This document shows, in pieces, positions 38,398-47,013 of a stretch of 64,000 bases of DNA. Below the pieces are notes generated by a model. It was given only the letters and a program-made list of their open reading frames with translations. It ran no database searches and was not told the DNA's origin. The position numbers were made by a program, and so were the translations under genes. This DNA is from CAVONV01 sp963697355 (GTDB lineage Bacteria; Acidobacteriota; Vicinamibacteria; Marinacidobacterales; DATDRI01). Location of the stretch: positions 382,997 through 446,996 of the forward strand of contig CAVONV010000035.1 in assembly GCA_963697355.1 (NCBI GenBank). Reading direction: 5' to 3'. Within the stretch, counting starts at the first letter, position 1, and the number at the start of each line of letters is the position of its first letter.

Positions 38398-38423
38398 CAG
38401 TTACCAGTCTTCACTGGTAACTG
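38398..38423. repeat. Hairpin within a GTNACCAGT-rich spacer
   Basis: CAGTTACCAGT-cttc-ACTGGTAACTG is an 11-base perfect stem. The whole spacer 38369-38447 is built of variants of the same short words (AGTGACCAGTGACC, GAGTTACCAG, CTGATTACTGATGACTGATTAC). It shares GGTAACTGAT with the hairpin at 36611-36677. It could act as a transcription stop for the upstream membrane-subunit gene. Confidence 0.7.
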
Positions 38424-38457
38424 ATTACTGATGACTGATTACTTGCTTCTTCCACAC

Positions 38458-38660
38458 TCAGGGAGCCATCTCTTCTCGTACAGAGACGGCGATCTTGTAC
38501 AGCCCGGTCAAGATCAGGAAACCAATGGCGTAGATGCCGAGCGTGATGAGAGCCTCAGGCAACGTCGGCCAGTACTCGACGACTTCACCGAGAGGATTGG
38601 GGATGAATCCCGTGACGACCATTCCGAGGCCTTTTTCAATCCAGATGGCCGTGACGGCCA
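38458..38660 (-). CDS. NrfD/DsrP-like membrane subunit, C-terminal fragment cut by the chimeric join
   Basis: The last ~65 codons of a polysulfide-reductase-type membrane anchor: VAVTAIWIEKGLGMVVTGFI, PNPLGEVVEYWPTLPEALI, then a hydrophobic helix and the stop. WIEKG and GFIPxPLGE are marks of the DsrP/HmcC branch of NrfD proteins, which pass electrons between menaquinol and membrane redox complexes. About 300 residues that should lie upstream are replaced by gyrB of another organism. It precedes the CoADR-rhodanese gene on the same strand. Confidence 0.75.
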
Positions 38661-38675
38661 CCGGAACGACGATCA
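38650..38675. other. Chimeric join between two genomes
   Basis: Family sequence of the minus-strand NrfD/DsrP gene stops here and that of the plus-strand gyrB begins here, with neither gene's other part present. Codon use and GC change at the same point. The bases at the join can be read as both VPVAVTAIW (minus) and TGTTITF (plus), so a short chance similarity may have caused the misjoin. Confidence 0.85.
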
Positions 38676-40090
38676 CGTTCTGGCCCGATCCGACGATCTT
38701 CAACGCCGAGGGTGTCGAGTTCGTGGCGCGTACCGTGCTCGAACGGTTGCAGACCATGGCGTTCCTCAACCGTGGCCTCGAGATCGTCTTCCGCGACGAG
38801 CGAGAAGGACGTGAGCAGGACGTCACGTACCAGTACAAGGGCGGGCTGATCGACTTCGTGAAGCACCTCAACGCCACGAAGGAACCGCTGTTCTCGAAGG
38901 TCTGCCACTTCGAGGACGAAGACGAAGACGAGGGCCAGTACCTCGACATCGCGATCCAGTGGAACACGGGGTACCACGAGGGGATCCACGGCTACGCCAA
39001 CGGCATCTCGACCATCGAAGGTGGGATGCACGTCGAAGGGTTCCGCACGGCATTGACCAACGCGGTGAACCGATACGCCAAGGCGAAGAACCTGGTCAAG
39101 GAGAAGGACCCGAGCCTCGCCGGTGAGGACATCCGCGAAGGGATCACAGCGATCATCGCCGTGAAGCTCCGTGAGCCGCAGTTCGAAGGTCAGACCAAGG
39201 CCAAGCTCGGCAACGTCACGATGCGGTCGTTCGTGCAGAAGGTCGCCTACGAGCGTGTCGGCGAGTGGCTGGACGAGAACCCGACCGAGGCGAACAAGGC
39301 GGTGAAGAAGGCCCTCGCCGCGGCCCAGGCGCGCATCGCCGCGAAGAACGCCCGCAACGCGATCCGGCGCAAGACGGCGCTGTCCGGCGCGGGGATGCCG
39401 GACAAGTTGAAGGACTGCTCGTCGCGCAACGCCGACGAATCCGAGTTGTTCATCGTCGAGGGCGACTCCGCCGGGGGGACGGCGGTCGATGCTCGCGACC
39501 CACGCACCCAGGCGATCCTGCCGATCCGCGGCAAGATCCTCAACGTCGAGCGGGCGCGCATCGACAAGATGCTGAAGAACAACGAGATCCAGGCGCTGAT
39601 CACCGCCATCGGAGCTGGTGTCGGCGACGAGTTCGACGTCACCAAGGTGCGCTACCACAAGGTCATCGCGCTGGCCGACGCCGATGTCGACGGCAGCCAC
39701 ATCCGCACGCTGTTGCTGACGTTCTTCTTCCGCCAGATCCGCGAGATGGTCGAGGCGGGCTACGTCTACATCGCCCAACCCCCGCTGTATTCCACCGAGG
39801 TCGGCAAAGAGAAGGTCTACCTGAAAGACGACCTGTCCAAGGCCCGGTTCCTCGAAGACCGCCCCAACCACAAGAAGCAGTTCCAACGGTTGAAGGGTCT
39901 CGGCGAGATGGACTGGGAAGAGCTGCGCGCCACCACGATGGACCGCTCGACGCGCACGCTGTTGCAGGTCACAGTCGAGGAAGCCGCGCTGGCCGACGAG
40001 GTGACGTCGGTACTCATGGGCGACGACGTGGCGAGCCGGCGGGAGTTCATCACGAAGAACGCCCGGGACGTACAGCACCTCGACTTCTGA
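38657..40090 (+). CDS. gyrB: DNA gyrase subunit B, N-terminally truncated
   Basis: About 478 codons from TGTTITFWPDPTIF (near residue 165 of typical GyrB) to the natural stop. The GHKL ATPase motifs (the N-terminal ~165 residues) are missing because of the join. Still present are the transducer domain with its conserved Lys region (RNAIRRKTALSGAGMPDKL) and the TOPRIM motifs EGDSAGG and DADVDGSHIRTL. The end is RLKGLGEMDWEELRATTMD with the usual ITKNARDVQHLDF tail. With GyrA it makes negative supercoils in DNA. gyrA follows after 52 bases, the usual actinobacterial order. No frameshift is present. Confidence 0.95.
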   Translation, partial: ATGTTITFWPDPTIFNAEGVEFVARTVLERLQTMAFLNRGLEIVFRDEREGREQDVTYQYKGGLIDFVKHLNATKEPLFSKVCHFEDEDEDEGQYLDIAIQWNTGYHEGIHGYANGISTIEGGMHVEGFRTALTNAVNRYAKAKNLVKEKDPSLAGEDIREGITAIIAVKLREPQFEGQTKAKLGNVTMRSFVQKVAYERVGEWLDENPTEANKAVKKALAAAQARIAAKNARNAIRRKTALSGAGMPDKLKDCSSRNADESELFIVEGDSAGGTAVDARDPRTQAILPIRGKILNVERARIDKMLKNNEIQALITAIGAGVGDEFDVTKVRYHKVIALADADVDGSHIRTLLLTFFFRQIREMVEAGYVYIAQPPLYSTEVGKEKVYLKDDLSKARFLEDRPNHKKQFQRLKGLGEMDWEELRATTMDRSTRTLLQVTVEEAALADEVTSVLMGDDVASRREFITKNARDVQHLDF

Positions 40091-40142
40091 GTCCGTCGAC
40101 CCGATGCCGAGCTGGGCGCAGCGCTGAGAGCCGAGAGAACGA

Positions 40143-42611
40143 GTGACTGACAACAACGACACCACCACCACCGACGGCGACGATCCGATCGACCCGATCC
40201 AGCCACGACCACTCCACGACGAGATGGAGACGTCGTTCCTGGAGTACGCGATGTCGGTCATCATGTCGCGTGCCCTGCCCGACGTGCGCGACGGGCTGAA
40301 GCCGGTACACCGCCGGATCATCTGGGACATGGACGAGCAGGGCTTCCGGCCCGATCGCGGCCACGTCAAGTGCGCCCGCGTGTCCGGCGACACGATGGCG
40401 CGGTTCCATCCGCACGGCGACTCGGCCATCTATGACGCGCTGGTGCGGATGGCGCAGCCGTTCTCGCTGCGCCACCCGCTGATCGACTTCCACGGCAACT
40501 ACGGCTCGCCCGACTTCGGCCCGGCCGCCTCGCGCTACACCGAGTGCCGTCTCGATCCCCTGGCGATGCAGCTGCTCGCCGACATCGACGAGAACACCGT
40601 CGACATGGTGCCGAACTACGACGGCACGTCCGAGGAGCCGATCGTGCTCCCGGCACGGTTCCCGAACCTGCTGGTCAACGGCAGCCAGGGCATCGCCGTC
40701 GGGATGGCGACGAACATCCCACCGCACAACCTGAGCGAGGTGATCGATGCGGTCGTGCACCTGATCGATCATCCCGAGGCGACCGTCGAAGACCTGATGG
40801 AGTTCGTCAAGGGCCCCGATTTCCCGACCGGGGGCAGCATCCTCGGCCGCGCCGGGATCATCGACGCCTACCGCACGGGTCGCGGCTCGGTGAAGATGCG
40901 GGCCACGGCGGCGATCGAAGAGACCCGCAGCGGAGCGATGGAGATCGTCGTCTCCCAGCTGCCCTACCAGACGAGTTGCTCGTCGATCGCGGCGCGGATC
41001 ACCGAGCTCGTCGACGGCGGCGATCTCGACGGCATCCGCGACGTCAACGATGCGTCCTCCGGTGGCGCAACCGACCTGCGCATCACCCTCAAACGTGACG
41101 CCAACGCCAACGTCGTGCTCAACAACCTGTTCAAGCTCACCCAGCTGCAGTCGACGTTCTCGATCAACATGGTCGCCCTCGTCGACGGGGTCCCGCGGCA
41201 GATCAACCTGCGCGATGCGCTCGTCGCCTACATCAAGCATCAGGTCGAGGTCATCACTCGCCGGTCCGAGTACCGCCTCGACAAGAAGCGCGATCGCGAG
41301 CACATCCTCGAGGGTCGCATCAAGGCGCTCGACGTCATCGACGAGATCATCGCCTTGATCCGCGCCAGCGATGATGCTGCAGCGGCACGCGCCGGACTGA
41401 TGGCCGAGCCGTTCGCGTTCACCGAGCGCCAGGCCAACGACATCCTCGACATGCAGCTGCGACAGCTCACCCGTCTGTCGCGCATCGACCTCGAGACCGA
41501 GCTCGGAGAGGTGCGTGAAGCGATCAAGGAGCTCGAAGCGATCCTCGCCGACCCCGACCGACTGAACGGTGTGATCAAGGACGAGATCACCGCGATTCGT
41601 GAGGAGTTCGCCAGCCCTCGCGTCTGCCAGATCACCTACGACGACGGCGAGATCTCGATCGAGGACCTCGTCGACGACAAAGAGCTCGTGATCGTGATGA
41701 CCGAGGCGCAGTACGTGAAGGCGGTGCCGGCGGCGTCGTTCAAGACGCAGGGCCGCGGAGGTCGTGGCGTGTCGGGCGGCAAGATGAAGGCCGACGACAT
41801 CGTGCGCCACGTCATCTTCACCACCGCGCACGCGCACCTGCTGTTCTTCTCCAACCGCGGCAAGGTCTACCGGCTGCGGGCGCTCGACATCCCGGAACGT
41901 GAGCGCACCGCGAAGGGGATGCCGATCGTCAACCTGCTCCCGCTCCAGGCGGACGAGAAGATCCAGGCGATCATCGACACGCGAGCGTTCGCAGGCGACC
42001 GCTACCTGTTCTTCGCAACCCGGCACGGGACGGTCAAGAAGACCGCCTTCGACGCATACGACTCGTCCCGACGTGACGGCCTGATCGCGATCAACCTGCG
42101 CGGCGACGACGAGCTGGTGCGCGTGATCGAGACGGGTGGCGACGACGACATCTTCATGGTCAGCGCCAACGGGATGACGATCCGGTTCAACGAGAACGAC
42201 GTTCGTCCCATGGGTCGAACCGCAGGCGGTGTCCGAGGGATGAAGCTGAAGGGCGCCGACGACGAGGTGGTCTCGGTCGACGTCGCTCGCGACGACACCG
42301 CGATCTTGTTGATGACCGGGGCCGGATTCGGCAAACGCACTCAGCTCGACCGGTTCAACGTGCAGGGCCGCGGTGGTCAGGGGGTCCGCGGCATCAAGCT
42401 GACCGGTCGCAAGGGCAAGGTCGTCGCGGCGTTCATGGTCGGTCTCGACGACGAGATCGTCGCCGTGTCGAACAACGGGATCACGATCCGCCTCGCTGTT
42501 CGGGAGATCTCCTCACAGGGGCGTGACGCCACGGGTGTCCGGATCATGAACCTCGACGACGGTGACGTCGTCGGTTCGGTCGCCCCGATCCTGTCCGCCG
42601 ACGACACCTGA
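40143..42611 (+). CDS. gyrA: DNA gyrase subunit A
   Basis: A complete 822-residue GyrA. The catalytic Tyr is Y132 in AASRYTECRL. The quinolone region HPHGDSAIYDALVRMAQ carries Ser94 and Asp98 as in drug-susceptible enzymes. The C-terminal pinwheel has the GyrA box QGRGGRG near residue 538 and repeated blades such as FATRHGTVKKTAF and GRGGQGVRGIKL. Start is GTG; the frame is open to the stop without a slip. It is followed by a weak GC hairpin at 42629-42645. Confidence 0.97.
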   Translation: MTDNNDTTTTDGDDPIDPIQPRPLHDEMETSFLEYAMSVIMSRALPDVRDGLKPVHRRIIWDMDEQGFRPDRGHVKCARVSGDTMARFHPHGDSAIYDALVRMAQPFSLRHPLIDFHGNYGSPDFGPAASRYTECRLDPLAMQLLADIDENTVDMVPNYDGTSEEPIVLPARFPNLLVNGSQGIAVGMATNIPPHNLSEVIDAVVHLIDHPEATVEDLMEFVKGPDFPTGGSILGRAGIIDAYRTGRGSVKMRATAAIEETRSGAMEIVVSQLPYQTSCSSIAARITELVDGGDLDGIRDVNDASSGGATDLRITLKRDANANVVLNNLFKLTQLQSTFSINMVALVDGVPRQINLRDALVAYIKHQVEVITRRSEYRLDKKRDREHILEGRIKALDVIDEIIALIRASDDAAAARAGLMAEPFAFTERQANDILDMQLRQLTRLSRIDLETELGEVREAIKELEAILADPDRLNGVIKDEITAIREEFASPRVCQITYDDGEISIEDLVDDKELVIVMTEAQYVKAVPAASFKTQGRGGRGVSGGKMKADDIVRHVIFTTAHAHLLFFSNRGKVYRLRALDIPERERTAKGMPIVNLLPLQADEKIQAIIDTRAFAGDRYLFFATRHGTVKKTAFDAYDSSRRDGLIAINLRGDDELVRVIETGGDDDIFMVSANGMTIRFNENDVRPMGRTAGGVRGMKLKGADDEVVSVDVARDDTAILLMTGAGFGKRTQLDRFNVQGRGGQGVRGIKLTGRKGKVVAAFMVGLDDEIVAVSNNGITIRLAVREISSQGRDATGVRIMNLDDGDVVGSVAPILSADDT

Positions 42612-42628
42612 TCTCGCCCATCCGGTGA

Positions 42629-42645
42629 CCCCCGCCCTCCGGGGG
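42629..42645 (+). terminator. Possible weak hairpin after gyrA
   Basis: CCCCCG-ccctc-CGGGGG, 18 bases after the gyrA stop. A 6-base GC stem without a T-run is a poor terminator, so the next genes may be read through. Confidence 0.3.
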
Positions 42646-42782
42646 CGAGGGGTTCGCCGCGGTGGCCGCTTCGCGACCGGCCGGTCGCCGACATCGATAG
42701 CAACACGACGGGACGTCTGGACGGGCGGCGGCGACGGTCGCCGTCACCGTTCGCCGTCACCGTCCGACGATGGAGGTGGCAC

Positions 42783-43280
42783 ATGAACGGCGAGCGATGC
42801 TCGACAGAGGTCGGATCAGCTCCGCCGGGCGCCGGGCGCCGGACCACAGGGCCGGTACCCCGCAACGAGGCGGCGGGACGACACTGCCGGGACGCGGCGA
42901 CACGCCGACACCGCGCGACGGCGACACGCCGACACCGAGCAACGAGACATCATCGCGACGCCGAGCGGCGATGGCGAGATGGTGGGCGTGGCAGCGCTGC
43001 CGTGGTGGTGTTGATCGTCACCACGGTGATCTCGTCGCTGGTGCTCGGCGCGGTTGGGGAGTTCGGTCGCGCCAGCGTGCAGCGGGCGCGCGCCCAGACA
43101 GCAGCTGATGCGAGCGCGCTCGCCGGGCTCGACGGCGGTCGAGCCGCCGCCGCCGCCATCGCCGCGCGCAACGGTGGAGTGCTCCTCGGGTGGCAGCGCG
43201 GACCCGGGGCGGGTGAGGTCACCGTGGTGGTTCGCTTCGGCGAGATCACGGCCATAGCACGCGCGTCCGATGCCGAGTGA
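42783..43280 (+). CDS. TadE/Flp-type pseudopilin-like or secreted small membrane protein
   Basis: A 165-residue protein. The first ~65 residues are Arg/His-rich and partly repeated (ATRRHRATATRRHRAT). Then comes RGSAAVVVLIVTTVISSLVL, a hydrophobic segment as in TadE-like proteins of actinobacterial secretion clusters, followed by RAQTAADASALAGLDGGRAA and NGGVLLGW, which are typical of this group. GGAGGTGGC precedes the ATG. No Tad ATPase is in the window. Role likely in the envelope; function not known. It lies between gyrA and the DUF3566 gene. Confidence 0.65.
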   Translation: MNGERCSTEVGSAPPGAGRRTTGPVPRNEAAGRHCRDAATRRHRATATRRHRATRHHRDAERRWRDGGRGSAAVVVLIVTTVISSLVLGAVGEFGRASVQRARAQTAADASALAGLDGGRAAAAAIAARNGGVLLGWQRGPGAGEVTVVVRFGEITAIARASDAE

Positions 43281-43318
43281 CCACTCTGGGTGGAGGGGTG
43301 TCTCCTACACTGGGCGCG

Positions 43319-44567
43319 GTGAGCACGACCGAAGACGACCTCGTCCAGGCAGCACGGCACGCTGCTCGTGACGAGGCAGCGCCGCGAAATGCGGCCCGGT
43401 CGGTCCTGCCATCTCCCTCGCCGGGCGACGAAGCACGCCTCCCGAACGGGAGCATCGCACACGATCCCGATGCTGCCGGACCGATCGATCCGGGTGTCGT
43501 CGTCGTGCCGTTCGGGCCCGACGACGACCTCGTCACCCGATCGGGCCACGGTCCCGCCGACGTCGATGCCGTGCCGGGCCCTGCTGACGTCGATCCGGTG
43601 GCACCCGGTGACGACAGCGTGGCACCGGCGACCGACGTCGCCGCCGAGTCGAGGGATGCGGCGGTCCACCACCCCTCGATCGACCATCCCCCGATCGATG
43701 ACAACGCCAGGGTCGACGAGGAGCTCGTGCTCGACGAGGAGCTCGTGCTCGACGGGGAGCTCGTGCTCGACGGGGAGCTCGTGCTCGAGGAGGGTGACTC
43801 CGGCGGCCGCGAGCTCGAAGAGCTCGGCGACACCGGGCCCGACAGCAAGCGACTCGGCGACGAGCACACCGCGGACGACGTCCCTGTCGAGGCGCGCACC
43901 GACGACGTGCTCGAACTGCTGCGCCACGGCATCGTGGACGGCCCGACGGTGCGCCACCATCCCCAGGACGACACCCAGGCCCAACGTCGGCCGACTCGTC
44001 GTACGCCCGACTACGACCCCGCACCGAACCCGATCCCGACACCGCTCCCGCGCCTGCTCGGCCGCAAGCCAGCGCGTGCGCAAGGTCACCCGTGTGGTTC
44101 GCCACGTCGATCCGTGGTCGGTGTTCAAGGTGGCGCTGGTGGCACACCTCGTGCTCTACGTGATCTTGCTCACGTCGGGGGTGCTGTTGTGGAATGTCGC
44201 CACGGCCACCGGAACGGTCGACAACGTCGAGCGGTTCCTCGAGTCGTTCGGGTGGAGCTCGTTCGAGTTCGACGGTGGGGAGATCTATCGGCAGGCGTGG
44301 ATCGGTGGGCTGTTCGCCGTCGTCGGGCTGACCGGCCTGGCAGTGCTGACGGCCACCCTGTTCAATCTGATCACCGATCTCGTGGGCGGACTGCGGTTCA
44401 CCGTGCTCGAAGAAGAGGTGGTCGAGCGCCGGACCTCGTCGATGCGACGGTTCGTGATCCGGCGACCCGAGCCCGTCGTTCCGGCGCCTGCTGATGCCGA
44501 TGGTGGCCGGGCCACTCGCGAGGTCGTCGTGGACGACAGCGGTGTCAACCCTCCGCTGGGCCGATAG
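43319..44567 (+). CDS. DUF3566 membrane protein with long acidic leader, one frameshift
   Basis: About 415 residues after repair. The N-terminal ~250 residues are acidic and low in complexity and include a four-fold six-residue repeat (ELVLDE/ELVLDG). Near 44,050-44,090 the frame slips, and the DUF3566 domain follows: VRKVTRVVRHVDPWSVFKV, helix LVLYVILLTSGVLLWNVA, loop, second helix LFAVVGLTGLAVLTATLFNL and LVGGLRFTVLEE. DUF3566 proteins sit next to gyrA in many actinobacteria and are thought to bind division or envelope machinery; the exact role is unknown. A GTG at 43319 is the likely start. Confidence 0.8.
43715..43786 (+). repeat. Four 18-base in-frame tandem repeats
   Basis: Four units of the form GACGRGGAGCTCGTGCTC (R is A in units 1-2 and G in 3-4) lie inside the DUF3566 gene and encode repeats of DEELVL/DGELVL. 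The length keeps the frame. Tandem repeats like this can vary in number between strains. Confidence 0.9.
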
Positions 44568-44582
44568 CCTCACGTTTTCGCC

Positions 44583-44656
44583 GGGGCTATAGCTCAGTTG
44601 GTTAGAGCGCATCGCTGATAACGATGAGGTCACAAGTTCGATTCTTGTTAGCCCCA
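44583..44656 (+). tRNA. tRNA-Ile (anticodon GAT)
   Basis: A 74-base cloverleaf. Acceptor arms GGGGCTA and TAGCCCC pair fully, the D arm is GCTC-AGTTGGTTA-GAGC, the anticodon arm CATCG-CTGATAA-CGATG gives GAT, and the T arm is ACAAG-TTCGATT-CTTGT with the discriminator A. CCA is not encoded. A tRNA-Ile after gyrA is the usual actinobacterial arrangement. Confidence 0.96.
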
Positions 44657-44811
44657 CCCAGCACCTCTCGGTGTCTGCTGGGGGCGATCGCTGCTCCTGG
44701 TTCCCGACGTCGTGGGTGGCGTCACCGTGAGCGTTCGCAACATCGGTAGGGTGGCCGTCGTGAAGGGCGAACGAGTCGATCAAACCGAATCGGTCAAGAG
44801 GTGACGTCGTC

Positions 44812-45078
44812 GTGAAGTTGCTCCGTCGAGTTGCCTCGGCACTCACACTCGCTGCGGCGTACGCCACCGTGTTCCGCATCCGCGGCAGCGGCGGAACCCC
44901 GCCCCAGCACGGTGGCTGGCGGCCGCTCTCGCTGCCGGCGCTCGATGCGCTCGACGAGCCTGCTGTTGGCGCAGGGCCGATCGTTGCTGCGGCGGTCGAA
45001 TCGCCCAGCGACCCTGCGTCGCCGACCGGCGGTGCCGTCCACACCGCGGCGATGGCTGCCGGTCCAGTACCGGTCTGA
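44812..45078 (+). CDS. Small hypothetical protein
   Basis: An 88-residue protein opening MKLLRRVASALTLAAAYATV, a short basic and hydrophobic start that could be a weak membrane anchor or signal, followed by RIRGSGGTPPQHGGWRPL and a Pro/Ala-rich end. GAGGTG lies 9 bases before the GTG start. The next gene begins 34 bases downstream on the same strand. No family recognised. Confidence 0.55.
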   Translation: MKLLRRVASALTLAAAYATVFRIRGSGGTPPQHGGWRPLSLPALDALDEPAVGAGPIVAAAVESPSDPASPTGGAVHTAAMAAGPVPV

Positions 45079-45112
45079 CCGCGCAGCCAGTCGACGGGTG
45101 GAGTAGCGATCA

Positions 45113-46130
45113 GTGGAACCGCTGCACATCGAATCGGACCAGGGCGACTGGGCGATGGGATCCCCGTCCGTCGATCTCGTGCGTCCGGCCTACGCCTATC
45201 GCAGCGGTGTCGTCGGGACCGTCGGCGTCGTCGGCAGCGGTGTCGTCGGGAGGCGGGTCGAGCGTCGGTTGCGTCTGCTCGGTCATCGGTCGGTCGCGAT
45301 CGCGTCGAGCCGGGCTGACCAGTACACGACGCTCGTGCTCGCCCACCCAGGACCGCATGCACGTCTGGTCGAACAGCTGTTGACGACGCGGCGCACGATC
45401 GTGACGGTGGCGGACGGGCTCGACGACGTGCGCGAACTGCTGACGCTCGGTGTCCACGCGACCCACCTCGGTGCGCGGGTCGTGGTCGGGGCGGCGATGT
45501 CGCCGGGCTTGTCCGGCCTCGTCGCCCGGTTCCTCGCTGGATCGTTCGCGCACTGCGACGAGATCCACATCGCCGTGCACGGGACCGCAGGTCCGGCGTG
45601 CGCTCGACAGCACCACCGCGCCCTGTCGGGTCGGTCACTCGGCTGGCACGACGGCCGGTGGGTCACGGCCCGTGCGGGGACCGGACAGCGAGCTCTGCTG
45701 GTTCCCGGAGCCGGTCGGTGCCTATGACTGCTATCGAGCCGAGATCCCGGGATCGCTGCTGCTCTCGTCGGTGTTCCCGCAGGTGCAGCGGATCAGCACG
45801 CGGATGTCGGCGAACCGTCGCGATCGGCTGACGTCACGGCTACCGATGCTCGCGCCACCGCACCGCGAGGGCGGGGTCGGGGCGTTACGCGTCGAGGTTC
45901 GCGGTCGTGCCGCCGACGGGGCGCAGGTGACACGCATCTGCGGGATCGCCGAACAGGTGGGGACGGCGGCGGCGGCGACGGCGGTGGCTTTCGCCGATGC
46001 CGCGATCAACGAGGCGTTGCCGTACGGCATCGTCATCGCAGGAGACGAGCGGCTCGACACGGTGGCGTTGCTGCACAAGATCACGCGGCTCGGTGTGCGG
46101 TTGCAGGACTTCACGGGAGAGGCGAGCTGA
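45113..46130 (+). CDS. NAD(P)-binding Rossmann protein (saccharopine-dehydrogenase-like), one frameshift
   Basis: About 338 residues after repair. The N-terminal dinucleotide fold is VGTVGVVGSGVVGRRVERRLRLLG. Family-like ARLVEQLLTTRRTIVTVADG and GARVVVGAAMSPGLSGLVARF follow, as in saccharopine dehydrogenase-type proteins. Near 45,680 the frame slips from VTARAGTGQRALLVPGAG into ELCWFPEPVGAYDCYRAEIPG, and the rest (SLLLSSVFPQVQRIS, ICGIAEQVGTAAAATAVAF) runs to the stop. The substrate is unknown. Its end overlaps the 3' end of the DUF1003 gene on the other strand. Confidence 0.7.
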
Positions 46131-46816
46131 CCGCGTCGCCGCGGTCCCTGGACAGTGGCCTGATCGAGCCCAGGGGACGCTCGATCACGTCCGTGGGGGC
46201 TCGGTACCGGCACGACCCTCGTCCGTGCGTTCGCCGCCGGTGGCGCGATCGTCGTCGACGCGTCGCTGCACGATTCGTCGCATCGTCTGGCACACGGTCC
46301 GCGAGGTCGGCAGCGCTGGCCGCCAGCGCTTCGACCCGCTCGCTCAGGGCTTCCACCGCGTTGCTGAGGCGCGTCAGCCGTTCATCGAGGTCATGACCGG
46401 TGACCATGTCGGCCAGCGCCAGCCGAACGCCGGCGATCTCGCGGGCCAGGAACTCGGTGTCGGCCTGGGTTCGTTCGGCGACCTCACGGTCGTTCTGCGC
46501 AGCGACGCGATCTCGACGCTCCTGGCGTGACTGCGCGAGCAGGATCAGCGGTGCTGCGTACGCCGCTTGGATCGACAGGACCAGCGTCAGCAACACGAGC
46601 CCGCGATCCCACGGGTCGAAGCTCACACTGTCCGGCGCCGAGCGCGTTGAAGGCGATCCACACGACGATGACCACCGACTGCCAGACGAGGAATCGTGCC
46701 GTCCCGATGAAGCTGGCGATCGACTCGCTGAACGCGCCGAACACGTCCGAGTCGTACTGCACGCCGAAGCTGCGCCGGGCGCGTGGCACCGACAGGTCTT
46801 CGCGACGTTTGACCAC
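46111..46816 (-). CDS. DUF1003 membrane protein, one frameshift
   Basis: About 235 residues after repair. The start GTG at 46816 follows AGGGAGGAACC. DUF1003 sequence is clear: DVFGAFSESIASFIGTARFL, helix VWQSVVIVVWIAFNAL, then after a slip at ~46,630 SFDPWDRGLVLLTLVLSIQ, AAYAAPLILLAQSRQERRDR and a coiled coil (LAREIAGVRLALADM). The last ~50 residues are Arg-rich and may reflect another slip. DUF1003 genes often sit with MgtE-like proteins, and here one lies 197 bases upstream on the same strand. Confidence 0.8.
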
Positions 46817-47013
46817 GGTTCCTCCCTTCTTGTGTTCGAGCTGGTGTGTCGGACGGCGGGTGATGGTGTGTCGGCTGGAGTGCTGCTGGTGTGCTGGTTC
46901 GTGCGGTGTAGGGCGGCGCCGTGACGGCCGGGCCTCGGCGTGCGATCGGCGGTGGTGCGGGGGTGGAACCGGCCTACGCCGGACGCACGGGCGCCGGGCT
47001 GGTCAGCGGCGCG

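Noticed and set aside
38398..38447. Insertion-sequence end or attachment site
   Set aside because: No transposase or integrase gene is in the window; only hairpin-rich words are seen.
38640..38680. Lateral transfer of an actinobacterial island into an acidobacterial genome
   Set aside because: Both genes at the join are cut, one being essential gyrB, and there is no integrase, tRNA end or direct repeat; misassembly explains more.
38636..40429. Long minus-strand open frame of ~597 codons opposite gyrB/gyrA
   Set aside because: It is an antisense frame kept open by high GC; composition is Arg/Leu/Val-rich without family motifs, while the plus strand encodes clear gyrase.
40050..42026. Minus-strand open frame of ~658 codons opposite gyrA
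   Set aside because: Same antisense effect; the plus strand carries full GyrA.
43533..45638. Minus-strand open frame of ~701 codons
   Set aside because: It covers the DUF3566 gene, a tRNA and two further genes on the other strand and has no recognisable domain.
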